This document shows, one piece after another, positions 33,335 through 46,600 of a stretch of 64,000 bases of DNA; the first letter of the stretch is position 1; each line of letters opens with the position of its first letter. A model generated the notes under the pieces. It saw only the letters and a program-made list of their open reading frames with translations. It was not told the DNA's origin and made no database searches. Made by a program: the position numbers and the translations under genes. The DNA lies in the NCBI GenBank assembly GCA_026874595.1, contig CM049312.1:24981956-25045955 (forward strand), read 5' to 3'. Source of the stretch: Sipunculus nudus. Taxonomy: Eukaryota; Annelida; Sipuncula; Golfingiida; Sipunculidae.

Positions 33335-34355
33335 TTGGATAAACATCCCCTGTCCTCATTCATATTTCTAGACCAGCACCCTTGCTGTCGTTCTCATATA
33401 TGGATCAACAGCACCTCCTTTCGTTTTTTTTTTCTTGATCAATCTTATACTATCGATGTTCTTGTTTATGGATCATCGCTTAACAACCGTCCTGCTATAA
33501 TCGACATTTGTCGATCAGCGCCCTTCCCCGCTATCGTCCTATCATCCCTCCTGGATCAGAGTCTCCAGCTATCGTCCTTTCTGGATCAGAGTCCCCGGCT
33601 ATCGTCCTTTCTTGATCAACATCCTTGGCTATCGTCCTTTCTCGATCAACATCATTGGCTCTCGTCCTGTCTTGATCAGAGTCCCCGGCTCTCGTCCTTT
33701 CTGGACCAAGGACCCCGGCTCTCGCCCTTCTGGATCAACATCATCGGCTCTCGTCCTTTCTGGATCAACGTCCCCGGCTATCGTCCTTTCTTGTTCAAGG
33801 TCTCTGGCTTTCGTCCTTTCTGGATCAGAGACCCCGGCTATTGTCCCTTATGGATCAAATTCCCCGGCTATCGTCCTTTCTGGATCAAAGACTTCGGATT
33901 TCGTCCTTACTGGAACAACGTCCCCGGCTACCGTCCTTCCTGGTTCAAAGACTCTGGCTCTCGTTCTTTCTGTATCAACGTCCCCGGCTATCGTCCTTTC
34001 TGGATCAAAATCTCCGGCTATCGTCATTTCTGGATCTAAACCCCGGCTATCGTCCTTTCTATTTTCCTCTAGTTGTATCAACGTACACTGCTATCGTTCT
34101 CACATCAGGTCCAGCGCCACTGCTATCGTTTTCTGGACCAAGATCCTAGCTATCGCCATTCCGTCTGGATCAGGAACCCTTGTTATCATCTTCATTTCTT
34201 CATCATCTATCTCTGCTATAGTCTTAATATCTTTCTCGACCTCATCTATCGTCCTCATTTATGGGTCAGTGATAATGCTGTCGTCCTCATTTCTGGATCA
34301 GTGATCCCTGCTATTGTCCTCCTTTCTCGTTCAGTGACCCTAAGTATCAACCTCA
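33335..34355. repeat. 30-bp minisatellite upstream of the receptor gene
   Basis: The unit is about CCCCGGCTATCGTCCTTTCT followed by GGATCAAAGT (30 bp). It is regular over about 33,545-34,060 and degenerate outward to 33,335 and 34,355. Because 30 is a multiple of three and the unit lacks stops, long frames run through it on both strands (peptides such as SPAIVLSGSK and DPERTIAGDF). These have no signal, domain or splice support, so I do not call a gene. The same array lies at 61,830-62,240 before the paralogous CUB exon. Confidence 0.9.
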
Positions 34356-34359
34356 TATA

Positions 34360-34512
34360 TATATATATCAGCTGACGTGTATCCTTCGTAGAATTCTGCC
34401 TAACTTCCTGGTTGAGTATCACTGAGCAGGAGACCTAAACCACAGACATCTATATTGTGTGCAGTGCTCTGGGCATTTCAGATATGCAATATGACAGCCA
34501 TATGACAATGAC
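34360..34512 (+). promoter_or_regulatory. Candidate promoter/5' UTR region of the receptor gene
   Basis: Between the minisatellite and the start codon lie a (TA) stretch at about 34,355-34,370, a CAGCTGACGTG word combining an E-box and a CRE-like half, and ACTTCCTGG, an ETS-type word. There is no clear TATA/initiator pairing, and the transcript could start further upstream with an untranslated exon. Confidence 0.3.
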
Positions 34513-34573
34513 ATGGCTGCGGGTTTCTACACGTGCTTCTTGATTCTACAGGCTGCTCTGTTTGTCAAACATG
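34513..34573 (+). CDS. Receptor exon 1: start codon and signal peptide
   Basis: Encodes 20 codons plus one base, MAAGFYTCFLILQAALFVKH, a short N-region and a hydrophobic core typical of a secretory signal. The donor CATG/GTCAGT leaves phase 1, which joins in frame to exon 2. An upstream in-line ATG at 34,504 gives a frame that stops quickly, so 34,513 is preferred. Confidence 0.75.
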
Positions 34574-37500
34574 GTCAGTCTTTTTTCCTGTTATGTTTAA
34601 TATGTTTGAATTTCCAACGAAATATATTCATTGATGTCAAAGGAGTCTAATGTATTTTTAAACCTAATATTAATTTAGAAAGTAACTGTAGAAACTCTTA
34701 AACACAAAGGTAACGATCTTAACATGGGGATATAATGCTTTGGTTAAAATTGTAGTATAATATCTCCAACTGCAGTATTTTGCAAAAAATGAAATAAACC
34801 ATATATACTTAAGATCTTGCGAGTCTCATATCTGCCGTTCGGTGAAAAACAATAAAGTTTTTTTGTATCAAATGGCTTGTTCAAATAGATATAATAACAA
34901 ATACGAGGCATTCTCCATGGCTCGGCTCGGACGGTGGTATCCGGTAATCTAAAGGGCTGGGGGAAGCCAGAGGACCCGGAGAGAACCATTGACCATGGAT
35001 GGGCCACTATCATTCAATATCATGGCAGGGGATCGAACCCGTATTGTGTTTTACAACTCGACTGTCCTGGCCTTATTCTGAAAATCTGAAGTTATTAAAA
35101 TCACTGTTTGTGCTTTTTAAATGCTTATTATTGTAAAAGAATTATTAAATCAACACCAAGTATGAATTATTGATCCTTTTATAGGTGCAAGAATACGTTT
35201 TTTTTCTGAAATGTCTTAATTGCTTTCTGTCAAAATAGATTTTTTTCTTCACAGGAGGTTATGGTTGTCCATCATACGAACGGACTCTCAGTGGATCGTC
35301 CGGTTCATTCCTGTCCCCCGGTAAGGGTATGGGGATTCACTATAGGCACGGCGAAAATTGCCGCTGGAAGTTAAATGTTCCATCTGGCAAGGTAAAACTC
35401 TGTTGATCATTACTGTTGATTAGAATGATGAAACGTTCGAAGCAAATATCCCGCCAGATTTAACTTTCTGCCGTTTTTAACTGTATTAAAAATAATGCTA
35501 TAATATTGTAAGCCAGATGAAATGTTAATGAAAACTACACTGTTAGAGTTTTACTACACTCCTCGGGCAGTATTAATACACTGCAGTCGTACCAGACCTC
35601 CTTTGTTTTAAGCGCTGCTCTGTATGGCAAAATTCTCTGGGCTCCGGCACCAGAGCTCACACAAGGCAAACCATTTTAATCAGACCAATGAACGCGGGGT
35701 ATTGTGTCCCCAACTTTATCCGTTTAAAACAGCGTCACACCACTCTTGTTGCTCTGATTCTTGGCACTGTGCCAACCCTGGGTAAAACGTTCAAAGGAGA
35801 AAGCAGCGGTTAAAACGTTCGAAGGAGAGGTGGAAGGACCTCAGTGTATGACCGCTGTGCGAGGAGTGTAGAATTTAACAGCCTATAATGAAAAATAAAG
35901 GTTGCTCCTTTTAAACTTTATCTTTATATAAATGTCACAACTATTGTGAATGAGTAAAATCAAGATAGTAAACCACATTTTTTTTATTGCAACTGATCTC
36001 AGCCACATTATTTACTGACTGTGCGGCTGACCTTTATATAATTTATATTTACAAACTAGGCAACAACCCCCTGTAGTAGTATTATTTAAAGACTGGGCAG
36101 CTGACCTTTGAATTATCATTTTCACACTGTGCAGCTGACCTTTGTGTTATTATTTACAGACTATGCAGCTTATCTTTGTGGTACTATTTACAGACTGTGC
36201 AGCTGACCTTAATAAAATCATTTACTGACTGTGCAGCTGACCTTTATATTTATATTTACAGAATGTCAGGTGACATTAATATTATTAGTGCTTACAGACC
36301 ATGCAGCTGACCTTTATAAAATCATTTACTGACTGTGCAGCTGACCTTTGTATTATTATTTTCAGACTTTGCTGCTGACCTTTATACTATAATTTTCAAA
36401 CTGTGAAGCTAATTTTTTTTATTAGTCACAGACTGTGCAGCTGACCTTAGCGTTATTATTTACCGAGTTCACATGTAGATGACCTTTTGATTGCTAAAAA
36501 AAAAACATTTGGCCTTTTTTAATTTAATTCAACCAGACTGTGCAGCTGACGTTCCCATCGTTTTCAACTGAAAAAGGGTTCGACCGCCTGTCTATGTACG
36601 ATGGAAGCGATGATCAATTGCTCGGAAAGTTTTCGGGGAAGCTCGGGTCGGATTCAAGGATATTGTTTAAGCCTGTTTCCGGAGTAATGCGCTTTCGCTT
36701 CACATCAGATAGTAGCAACACAGACTCTGGATTCAAGGTCACATACCAGCTACAAGGTACCGTACTTCAAACCCTTTCCATGCCATTGTACTCTGCACAA
36801 GTAAATTAGTTAATGTTTGTTACTGTTTGAGACCAATAATTGACACTTGGGGATGAGATGTAGTATATCTTCGATCATTTAGAATCATTTACCATGCATT
36901 AATAAGTACAAGGTAAAATTATGGTGTGTACAGAAACAAAAAAATATATATATTATCTGAATCTGAAGGAAATTTGAATAACAAATTCATGGCTGGAGCG
37001 ACGTTGAAGTTTGCTGATGGAAGTTAAATGTTCGACCTGGCAAGGTTAACCTCTGTTGATGATCACAGTTGATTAAAGTAATGATTATATACGAGAAGCA
37101 AAATAACACGCCAGTTTAACTAGATTTTTTATTGTTTTATTTGCGCATGTTAACCTGCAGTTAGTCAAAACCAGTAATGGATGAGTTAAAACAAGATAAT
37201 TAACAACACTTTTTATTGCAAGTGATCTGAAATTTCTACATACGTTTTTAATGGTTCAAACGTTGTATATTTTAGTTCTTACATCGAAATATAAAATATA
37301 TAAGTATATAATAAGCTACTTAATATGACGCACCCGGTGCTTTCTAGATTGGTTGTTTGATCTAGTATAAATAAAATAAATTAAATAATATTACCTCGTT
37401 AATCTCTAGAGTATATGAAGCTTTGGAATATATGTTGCCTATGTAAATAATGCCAATATAACACACACGATATAGAAGTTTGTGTAACATGTAAACCAGG

Positions 37501-38509
37501 AAAGATATTTTATAAATATTCAGAATGAGACGTCGCAGGAAACATTATTTAATGAAACACAAACAAAGGCCACCCCCCCCCCCCCCCCCATCCCCAGCCC
37601 CAACTTAGCCCCACACTCAACTCCCTAAAAATATTATAGAAACTTGAGTATTTGAGGACTAATAGGAGCAGTCCCATAACCCCCCCCCCCCCCGACGATA
37701 GGAGTGAATCTTGTTTTGCGTTCATTAATTTTTAGGGAATGTGTTTCTATTCAAAACGACCCTCTTCTGTTTAGGCACTATGGGACGGCCGTGACTACTC
37801 ACCTCAATTTTCAAACATTAAAGGAAAATTTGTTAATTTACATAGAAACACCTTCTGTTTATATTTCACATACGCATGCTTTCAAAGTATTATCTATTCC
37901 GTCCCTTATCACGGAATCACCCGTGTTTATGTAATTTGCCTTGAAACAACTCTTATCCAACGCAATTGAATGGACTACATTGTCCTCCCCTTGTACATTT
38001 ATACCTACGCCATTGGTGTATTTAGAAGCCCCAGTGCATTTGTGGGAGTCAAATTTTGTCTCTAACAGTCGTACTCTTGAGAGTCCGAGTCTGCGCAGTG
38101 TGAATTGAGACAAGTAGTTCCGGCCATTTCCACAATTAGTTATCGGAAGAGTATCGTTTTAGGTAGGAATCACCTCAAGCAGAAGGGCGTGCCTGGCAGG
38201 GAGTGCGCCGTGTGCGCTTCAGTTGTTACAATTTTGGAGCGTGTTTGACAATGCTTGCCTGCACTGCCCATTTAACGATTTTTTATTTATTTTGTAATAA
38301 TCAGGATTTTCTTCTCCGTTCTTAATTTTACTTAAAATATACCATGTTTTGATTTGAAAATTTACTGAACAGATTGTCCCAGGAGAACATGGGGCCCAGG
38401 TTGTAAAAACAGCTGTTCTGTTAACTGTGCTGTGACATGTGCCAGGTTGGACGGGTCCTGCAGCTGTAATATGGGCTTCACAGGGAGTCGGTGCACGGAA
38501 AGTAAGGAG

Positions 38510-38571
<62 letters not shown>

Positions 38572-39105
38572 CTGTGTGTGGTCTGATATTATACATATAT
38601 TATTTTATGTTTTATTTGGATTAATGATTAATATTGCCAATTCCTTGCAATATAATAATTAAATGATCATATGGAATTTTTACAAACTAGATTCAAGGCA
38701 ATAAAAACACTTTTGATACTTGTCTGTGAGGACTTGCAGTGTGAAATTTGATTAAACTGTTTGAGAATATCAGGAAAATAATGTTATACCTTATTTTATA
38801 TATATATATTTTGTCATTGTTGTAAGCTTGCAGACCAGGATATTACGGAGTTGGCTGTAAGCGGTCCTGTGGGCGTGGCTGTCGGACCACATGTAACCAC
38901 GTGACCGGGGTATGCTCCTGTCTTCCCGGATTCAAAGGAACAAAATGCGAAACGGGTAAACTTATACTGAACGTGTTATAATTGTACACGTGATGCAAAA
39001 TAAAGGAAAATATAAATGCCTCTATAGCACTGTTTAGAGAATCATGCGCCACTTTGTAATCTATATACCTATTTTTCTTACATTAATAATCCAATGTGGA
39101 ACTAG

Positions 39106-39159
<54 letters not shown>

Positions 39160-39289
39160 GTGCGCTGGCATAAAACACTAAAGGAAATAGTGGATACTAT
39201 GCAGGGTGCAGGGAGAAGCCCTGGTAGAAGACAGTTACATAGTTAACTATATGACTTCGAAATAATAATGGGAGGTCAAAATTATATTT

Positions 39290-39338
<49 letters not shown>

Positions 39339-40623
39339 GAGAATGCCATCAAAATATGTAATTATTTTCCTTTTCTTGTTTTACTTTTATATTTTTTTTC
39401 CTGTCCGTGTTTGCGCTAGTTCTCAGTTTCAGCTGATTTTATGAATAAATAACTGAACTTTGGGCATAATTATAGTCATCGGGGACAAATTTGCACATTA
39501 TATTTATTATTTACTTTGACGTAAATATTCCAGGGCGTATGGAATATAGCTCTTTCCCAATATCGCTCAGATCTTGAAGGCTGAGGCTTGCAGTGATCGT
39601 TATGTAATTACAAACATCTAGTTAATTATACATCCTGTCCGTGTTTGCGCTAGTTCTCAGTTTCAGCTGATTTTATGAATAAATAACTGAACTTTGGGCA
39701 TAATTATAGTCATCGGGGACAAATTTGCACATTATATTTATTATTTACTTTGACGTACATATTCCAGGGCGTATGGAATTTAGCTCTTTCCCAATATCGC
39801 TCAGATCTTGAAGGCTGAGGCTTGCAGTGATCGTTATGTAATTACAAACATCTAGTTAATTATACATCCGTATAATAGCCGGATAATAAAGCAAACCTGA
39901 CGTAGAGATTAAAATTGTTCTCTGATCTGACTTGATGTGTATTTAGCTGAATGATTTGTTTACAGTTTGTGATCCCGGAACCTGGGGCAGGGGTTGTATG
40001 AATCAGTGCCCAATGACGTGCAGTAATCCAAATTCGTGTTCAAGCGATGACGGGCGTTGTAGGACAGGATGCCGACCGGGCTATCTCGGGAATCACTGCA
40101 GTATCAGTAAGTCAATCAGGCAATGTAATTCTTGTTTAACAATATAACCAGATTATAATGATAGATCTCAAAGACGATGGAAAATAAAATGAATAAGAAC
40201 CCTTTTTCAGTCTTATAGGCATCTGAGCGTCTCTTAAAGTGGGTAAACTTTAATAATATCATATTGAATTTTTTTATTTTCGGTGGTTTATTATTTGTAA
40301 TGCTTCTGTTAAAAAAGATATATACCATAAGACATCATCTTAAACTACAAAATAATATATCCGTTTTATTAATGCACAATCCATTCTTTATCATTGTACA
40401 TATCTTTTTATTATTGTACAAGTACATCATCCACATTATACATTTTTTTTCCTCACAATAAAACTGCTTAATAATTATTTTCGTTATTAAAAAAGAATAG
40501 ATACCCGAAAGCAAAATCTAGCGCATTAAGAATTCAAGCATGTGTTGAAATGAAAAATTGGTCCACGTTTGACACAGGGTATATTAATGTACATTCACTG
40601 ATGGTTTGTTATTAAATTTGAAT

Positions 40624-40677
<54 letters not shown>

Positions 40678-43600
40678 GATGAATCAGAAAAGCAGTTCTG
40701 AACTTAAGAGTATAATAACTTTATAAATCTGTATGTAAAATATGTATATATATATAACTATAGTTGATGTCTGTAAAATTTCATTTGTCCAGGATTTCAG
40801 TGCATATACTGATTTCATATGGCTATTACCCTACTGCTACCACCTGTCAAATACCTATCAGCTCGACTAGGGCCAGGTTGGTCCCCGTCTAGTTTTCCGT
40901 GTGCTGTTTGTACTCGGAAAGGGGGGGGGGGGGGGGAGGTTGGTTAGTTCTATATGAGTTCACATTGTCAATGCGTCATTGAGAATACAAAAATAAAGTA
41001 TGAAATTATATTTTAGGTCGTCCGGCGAGAAAACCGGAGTGAGAGATAGCGAATATTCAGTAAGCTAGATATCTGCAGAGAGATAGGCAGCTGATTAGTC
41101 ATTATTTTCGCATCATTACAAACTTACCGTGGTGAGACCACAAGAGATATAATGCAAGTGTGAGGTGGCGGGTATAATAGCATGAATAGATAAGTAAAGT
41201 ATGCCACATATATATCGGGTATATCAGCAAGACAAGATAACTGTAGTGTGAGGTTGCATGTAAAATGGCATGGTATGATAACTGTAGTGTGAAGTAGCGG
41301 GAATAACAGCATTGCAAAATGAATGTAGTGTGTGGTAGCGGATATGACAGCATAGCAAGATAAGTGTAGTGTGAGGTAGCGGGTATAACAGCACGGCAAG
41401 ATATTTCAAGAGTAATAGTAAATGTATTTGTTACTGTATTTGATACTAATACAAGGAACGACATTTCTGAAAGTGTTGCATTTGACAGTATCTACATTGT
41501 ACACTAGTTGTGCTTATCAGTTCCATCAGACATGTCAGCGATCTCTGTCTCTTCCCTGTTTGTCTCCAATATGCTCGGGCTCCTGTCCTAATCTTGATAC
41601 ATATTTGACTTACACCCCATCTATCGGCTATACATAAACCGAATAAGAAAATGCTCCTTAATGTAACGGTTCCCAGTTCCATGATATTATTTTATGCGTT
41701 ATGACTTCTTTCCCATGATATTATAATATATCCTGTAGAAAATTTATCACTACAGACCTGGATACCTTACCTGAAAGCAATAAAAACTGTATTAAAATTA
41801 GATTCATTTAGCAGCAATCCATTCTTTGTTCTAAACTCCACAATAAGGTCAGCTTCAGCGAAGCCCCATGTGACAAGTAAATTCACAATTTTGCTTTTCT
41901 TTCACGTTCAGCTGCAAAATATAGTATGAAAGTAATGTAAAGTCCAAGTTATTTCTAAATTCAACCCACAACGCATCCTGGTACTCTGGTTAACATCTAA
42001 TATTAAATGTTCCAGGATGGTGAATTAAATGAACATTAGTGCTCTGCTCGGTACTTCGCGTAAACCCTTTAACTGGCCCTTCAAAGGATGCCCTCTATGG
42101 AAAACAAGAATTGAATTTAGCTTGCAGTGTAAGAACAAATCAAACAAGCTCCATGAAAGTATGTCACATAGACAAATAATCAAATTCATTCTGCTTTCTG
42201 GTGAAACAGATTACTAAATCATTATAAAGAAAACAAATAGATTTTCGGGGTTAAGTTCCTGGTCCGAAAAAAATGGGCACCTGTCGTTTGCTTGTGTGAT
42301 TGTAATGGAAGTGATTATTTGCGCATCAAAACTTCCGTTTTATGGTTCTTGAAAAAATGGCGTCCAATAAAAGAATGCACTGAAGTATAGCTGTAGCGGC
42401 AACTGGCGTCTCTTCGATGGACTATCCCTGGTGAACATAACAGAACACAGGTAGGACGCATTGACGTGACTTCAGTGTCACTATAATTAGGTACTGAATA
42501 CAGTATCAGACTTTCTTTTTTTATTACAGTATGTCCGGCTGGGACGTACGGACAAAGGTGTCAATCTCAGTGTTCTCCTGGTTGCAGAGACACGTGTAAC
42601 TCCGCCACGGGCGAGTGTCAGTGTCGGCCAGGGTTCAAAGATCAATTGTGTGAAAAAGGTATAGTTAATTCTGCTTAATTATATCTTACATTAAAAAAAT
42701 CATGTAAATGCTTATTGGCAATAATTTGTTTCAAACTCATTTTAAGAAAGAGTTTTTTTTTTATCAGTCAATATATAAAAAAAAGTAAAGCATTGATGGC
42801 ATTATAAATTAAACTGATATGATAATCACACCCAACGACTCACGCCCACACACAAATACTACGTAATAACCGGGATTTCCGTAAAAAATACACATTCACA
42901 ACACCATCACTGAAGTTAATATATTTAATCTCAGCCAGTGGTTACTACTCTATATGTCAACGCTTCCGACCTCTAGAGGAGATCGGAACGAATTGTCGAC
43001 ATTTGATGATAAAAACGCTCTATATTTTATATATACATATATCTATGTATGACATATAAAATTATTATTTCGAAATGCTGACGAAACAACGAAGCGAAAA
43101 ATGTGACCATTTTAAAGAAACTTACAACTGCCTGTTTGAATTTTATGAAGCTGAGTCGGCTTGATCAGGTCAAAGGAATAAAGATCAAGACGGTGGTAAG
43201 ACAGTGAGAGCAATTGACTTATGATCTAGATAATGGTATTACAGTTAAAGAAATGGACGTATGATCCTCAGGGTGGTATTAAGGTTACAGCAATGGGCTC
43301 ATAATTCATACAGGGGGGCTACGGTCAGATGAGGACTCATGATTTATACGGTGGTACTACGGTTAGAATAATAGACTTATGATCAAGATGGTGCTATTAC
43401 GGTTAGAGCAATGGACTCATGTTTCAGACAGTGGTATTACTGTTAGAGGAATGGACTCATGATTCAGACAGAGGTTATACGGTTAGGAAAATGGACCTCT
43501 GATCCAGACGCTGGTAATGCGGTTAGAGGGATGGACTTATGATGCAGACGGTGATATATATAACTGTTAGACTTATGATCCAAACACTTTGTGGTACCTT

Positions 43601-46600
43601 TGTTAAATATTCAGCCAAAACCCAAGACCGATATATTTGAAGCAAATTGGAGAGCACTCTTCATGAAGGGCTTATGTTTACTGGTTAAGAACAAGCGATA
43701 AACAAATTCATTGAAGAAAGCAACGTGTAAAATCGGACGAAACTGCCATGTTAACAGACCTGTTTAAGCCAGTACCTAAAACTCACTTGTAGAGTGTAAA
43801 GGATTATTACCGATGTTCCTCATGTAAAGAAGTAAATTTCACTAATGGAAAAAAATGTGTACCTGCATTTAACAGAGTGTGCTAGCGGTGAGTGGGGTGA
43901 GGACTGCGTCAAAAGATGTCCCGTTAGCTGTAACCAGACCTTGCCGTGTGACAAAACTGATGGTTCCTGTACATGTAAACCAGGTTATCATGGAAGGACA
44001 TGTTCCCAAGGTCAGCACTGTCTAAGGATCCTCTATATTTATTGAGAAACAGAGCCGCATTTTAAAAATAAAATTCTGAAACAATTTTCATTGTGGACAT
44101 ACGGATATAATGACTTGTTTTTCTTTTTAGTACATTTGGAAACAGGTCAGTCGTAGGTTTAGAAGACAATTTTAAATTACTTATAGAATATCAGTAAATG
44201 GACAGTAATACACAACTAAATCTTGAATATCAGCTAATGGTTCCTTGAATATTCGTTTGGTTCTTCATTTATCGGATAGTTTTATGTATCATTTTCATTC
44301 AAACGCATTAGTTTTGACTTGATTTCAATTTTAGGTCATCTCACATGAGAAGAAGATCGGTTCAATACACAAAGATTTTACTTACAAATATAATTAAGGG
44401 TATATTTTGGATTGGGTATATAATGGGATAATATATCTATATATATGAAAATGGGGGTATATATGTTAGTTATTATCTTCCTTGCGTTATCACACAGAGT
44501 GCCATACGGGGATGTTTGGATCTGGTTGTAATTTCAAATGCTCCCCCTGGGATGTAGAGATACGTGTAATGCATCAACAGGAGAGTGTCAGTGTCGACCA
44601 GGGTTCAAAGGTCAATTTTGTGACGAAGGTAAGTAAAGTCATGTGAAGTGAGTACACGTACAGGTTATAATGTATAATGGCAGTTACATCAATTATATAG
44701 TCCGGAAATACACTGACACATATTAATAAGAGAAACATTGTGATATAATGTTTAATTGGGTGGGGTTACTTATCACCAAATACAAAAATATATCATACAT
44801 AAACTAAAAATAGTTGCATGGACGGTCGTTTGGATAATTGATGATCAAAAAAAGAGGCGCCGAGATAATGTTAATATTCGAAAAAGGTTTGGTTCGAAAA
44901 ACGGTACTACAGGTATATTTTATCACTTTGTTTTCGCTCTCGGTTGCCCCAGTTAAAACTCCTGGCATTTAATTACATATTAAAGTTTATAAAAGAGGGA
45001 AACATAAAATTAAGTAAAGGGTTCAAACTAGAGTCTGGGGACTCGTATATGTAGCCGTACGGTACAGATAGGGTGGATGTGAGAGAGTACTCAGTGACGA
45101 TTACACACGCACCCAGGGGTGATTCATTTGCCAGCCAGAAGCAAATCTAAATTGCTCAGAGGACAACATACATATGGTAACACCCTCTAGTGGACAAAAT
45201 ATGAACTAGTTTTTTTTGTGGAACGAGTCAACGGAGATATCATTCCACCAAGTGTATTGTCAAGACGGGATAAAGTGTCGTGGGCCTAATGTGGATATGT
45301 GGCATGTTGCACAGTACCAAAAGTAAATATTATGATGTCTTAGGGTTCCAGAGAGTAAATATAAAAATGTACCCTATATTTTCCCACATATAGATAGACC
45401 GGCACATATACAAACAAACCAAAAACCCTTAAAACTTTAATTTAAATAATACAACTTATCCACAAATCAAATATGAGTTCCGTTTCTCTTTTAAAATACA
45501 CAACATTATTTTTAAACATGATATTTGCAGAGTGTGCAGGCGGTGAATGGGGTGTAGACTGCCTCCAAAAATGCTCAATTAATTGTGCTGAACCCTCCTC
45601 CTGTGACAAAACAAATAGTGTTTGTTCATGCAAATCTGGGTTTCATGGAAATGCTTGTTCCAAAGGTAACTTATTTTTAAGTTTAAAAAGTATGCTTCGA
45701 AAGAGAAAACCGTTTAGTCGAAAAGATGTCAGATAAAACAATACTTTTTAACATTTTATTTAATATAATTCCCTATTTCTCTCTTGGTCAAATGAGTAGA
45801 GTTTGTTATAACACTCAAAGGAACTTACTTTATAATTATTGTTTCAGTGTAATATCTTTGATTGAATGACTCGATATTGCTTGTGATTAGCTGTATTCGA
45901 TATTAAAAAAATGTACTTGGTAACACAAGAGCCTTCCTGGTGTCATTCTACAGCCTGTTCCCCTGGCACGTTCGGGTCTGTGTGTAAGTTCCAATGTTAT
46001 CCGGGATGTAGAGACACCTGTAACCCATCAACAGGGGAGTGTCAGTGTCGACCTGGGTACAAAGGCCGTCTGTGTGAAATAGGTAAACGAAAAGAAAATT
46101 CTTTCATCATAAATTGTTACAACATTTTGCTAACATAAACACAAACAGAACATATTTAGCACACGTTAGGTTAAGATCTGATGATACAGAAACTTACGAA
46201 GAGCTCTCAGGATACGTGAATCAGCACGAGATCAGGTATAATGACACGTCAAGTTTTATGATGAACATTACAAGATGAGATCTCATTATACGCCAACTCA
46301 TGAAGAAAATTACGAAATCATACCTGACTGTACACAGTGAATGCTCGAACAAGCACGATATAAGACCTCGATACACGTGACCTTGGTGAACAAACGCGTG
46401 ATAAGACCTGATTACACGTGACCTAGGCGAAGGAGAACGAGATAAGACCTGACGTCAATGGACCTAGGCGAACAAGAACGAGGTAAGACCTGACGACACC
46501 AGGCCTAGGCGAACAAGAATTAAGGCCTGACGACACGTGACCTTAGCAAATCTGCATTGGATCATTTACGACGTCTCAGGTATCCAGAAAGGACAAGAGT

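Noticed and set aside
33320-34304. Long plus-strand frames (239 and 230 codons) and a minus-strand frame in the 30-bp array as genes
   Set aside because: They exist only because the repeat unit is 30 bp and stop-free; all frames and both strands are open, with no signal, domain, splice or codon evidence.
35028-35040. Functional tRNA gene from the B box
   Set aside because: No cloverleaf, A box or acceptor stem could be formed; a SINE explains the B box better.
41102-41464. Minus-strand frames of 61-120 codons
   Set aside because: Shadow frames of the 48-bp minisatellite in intron 6.
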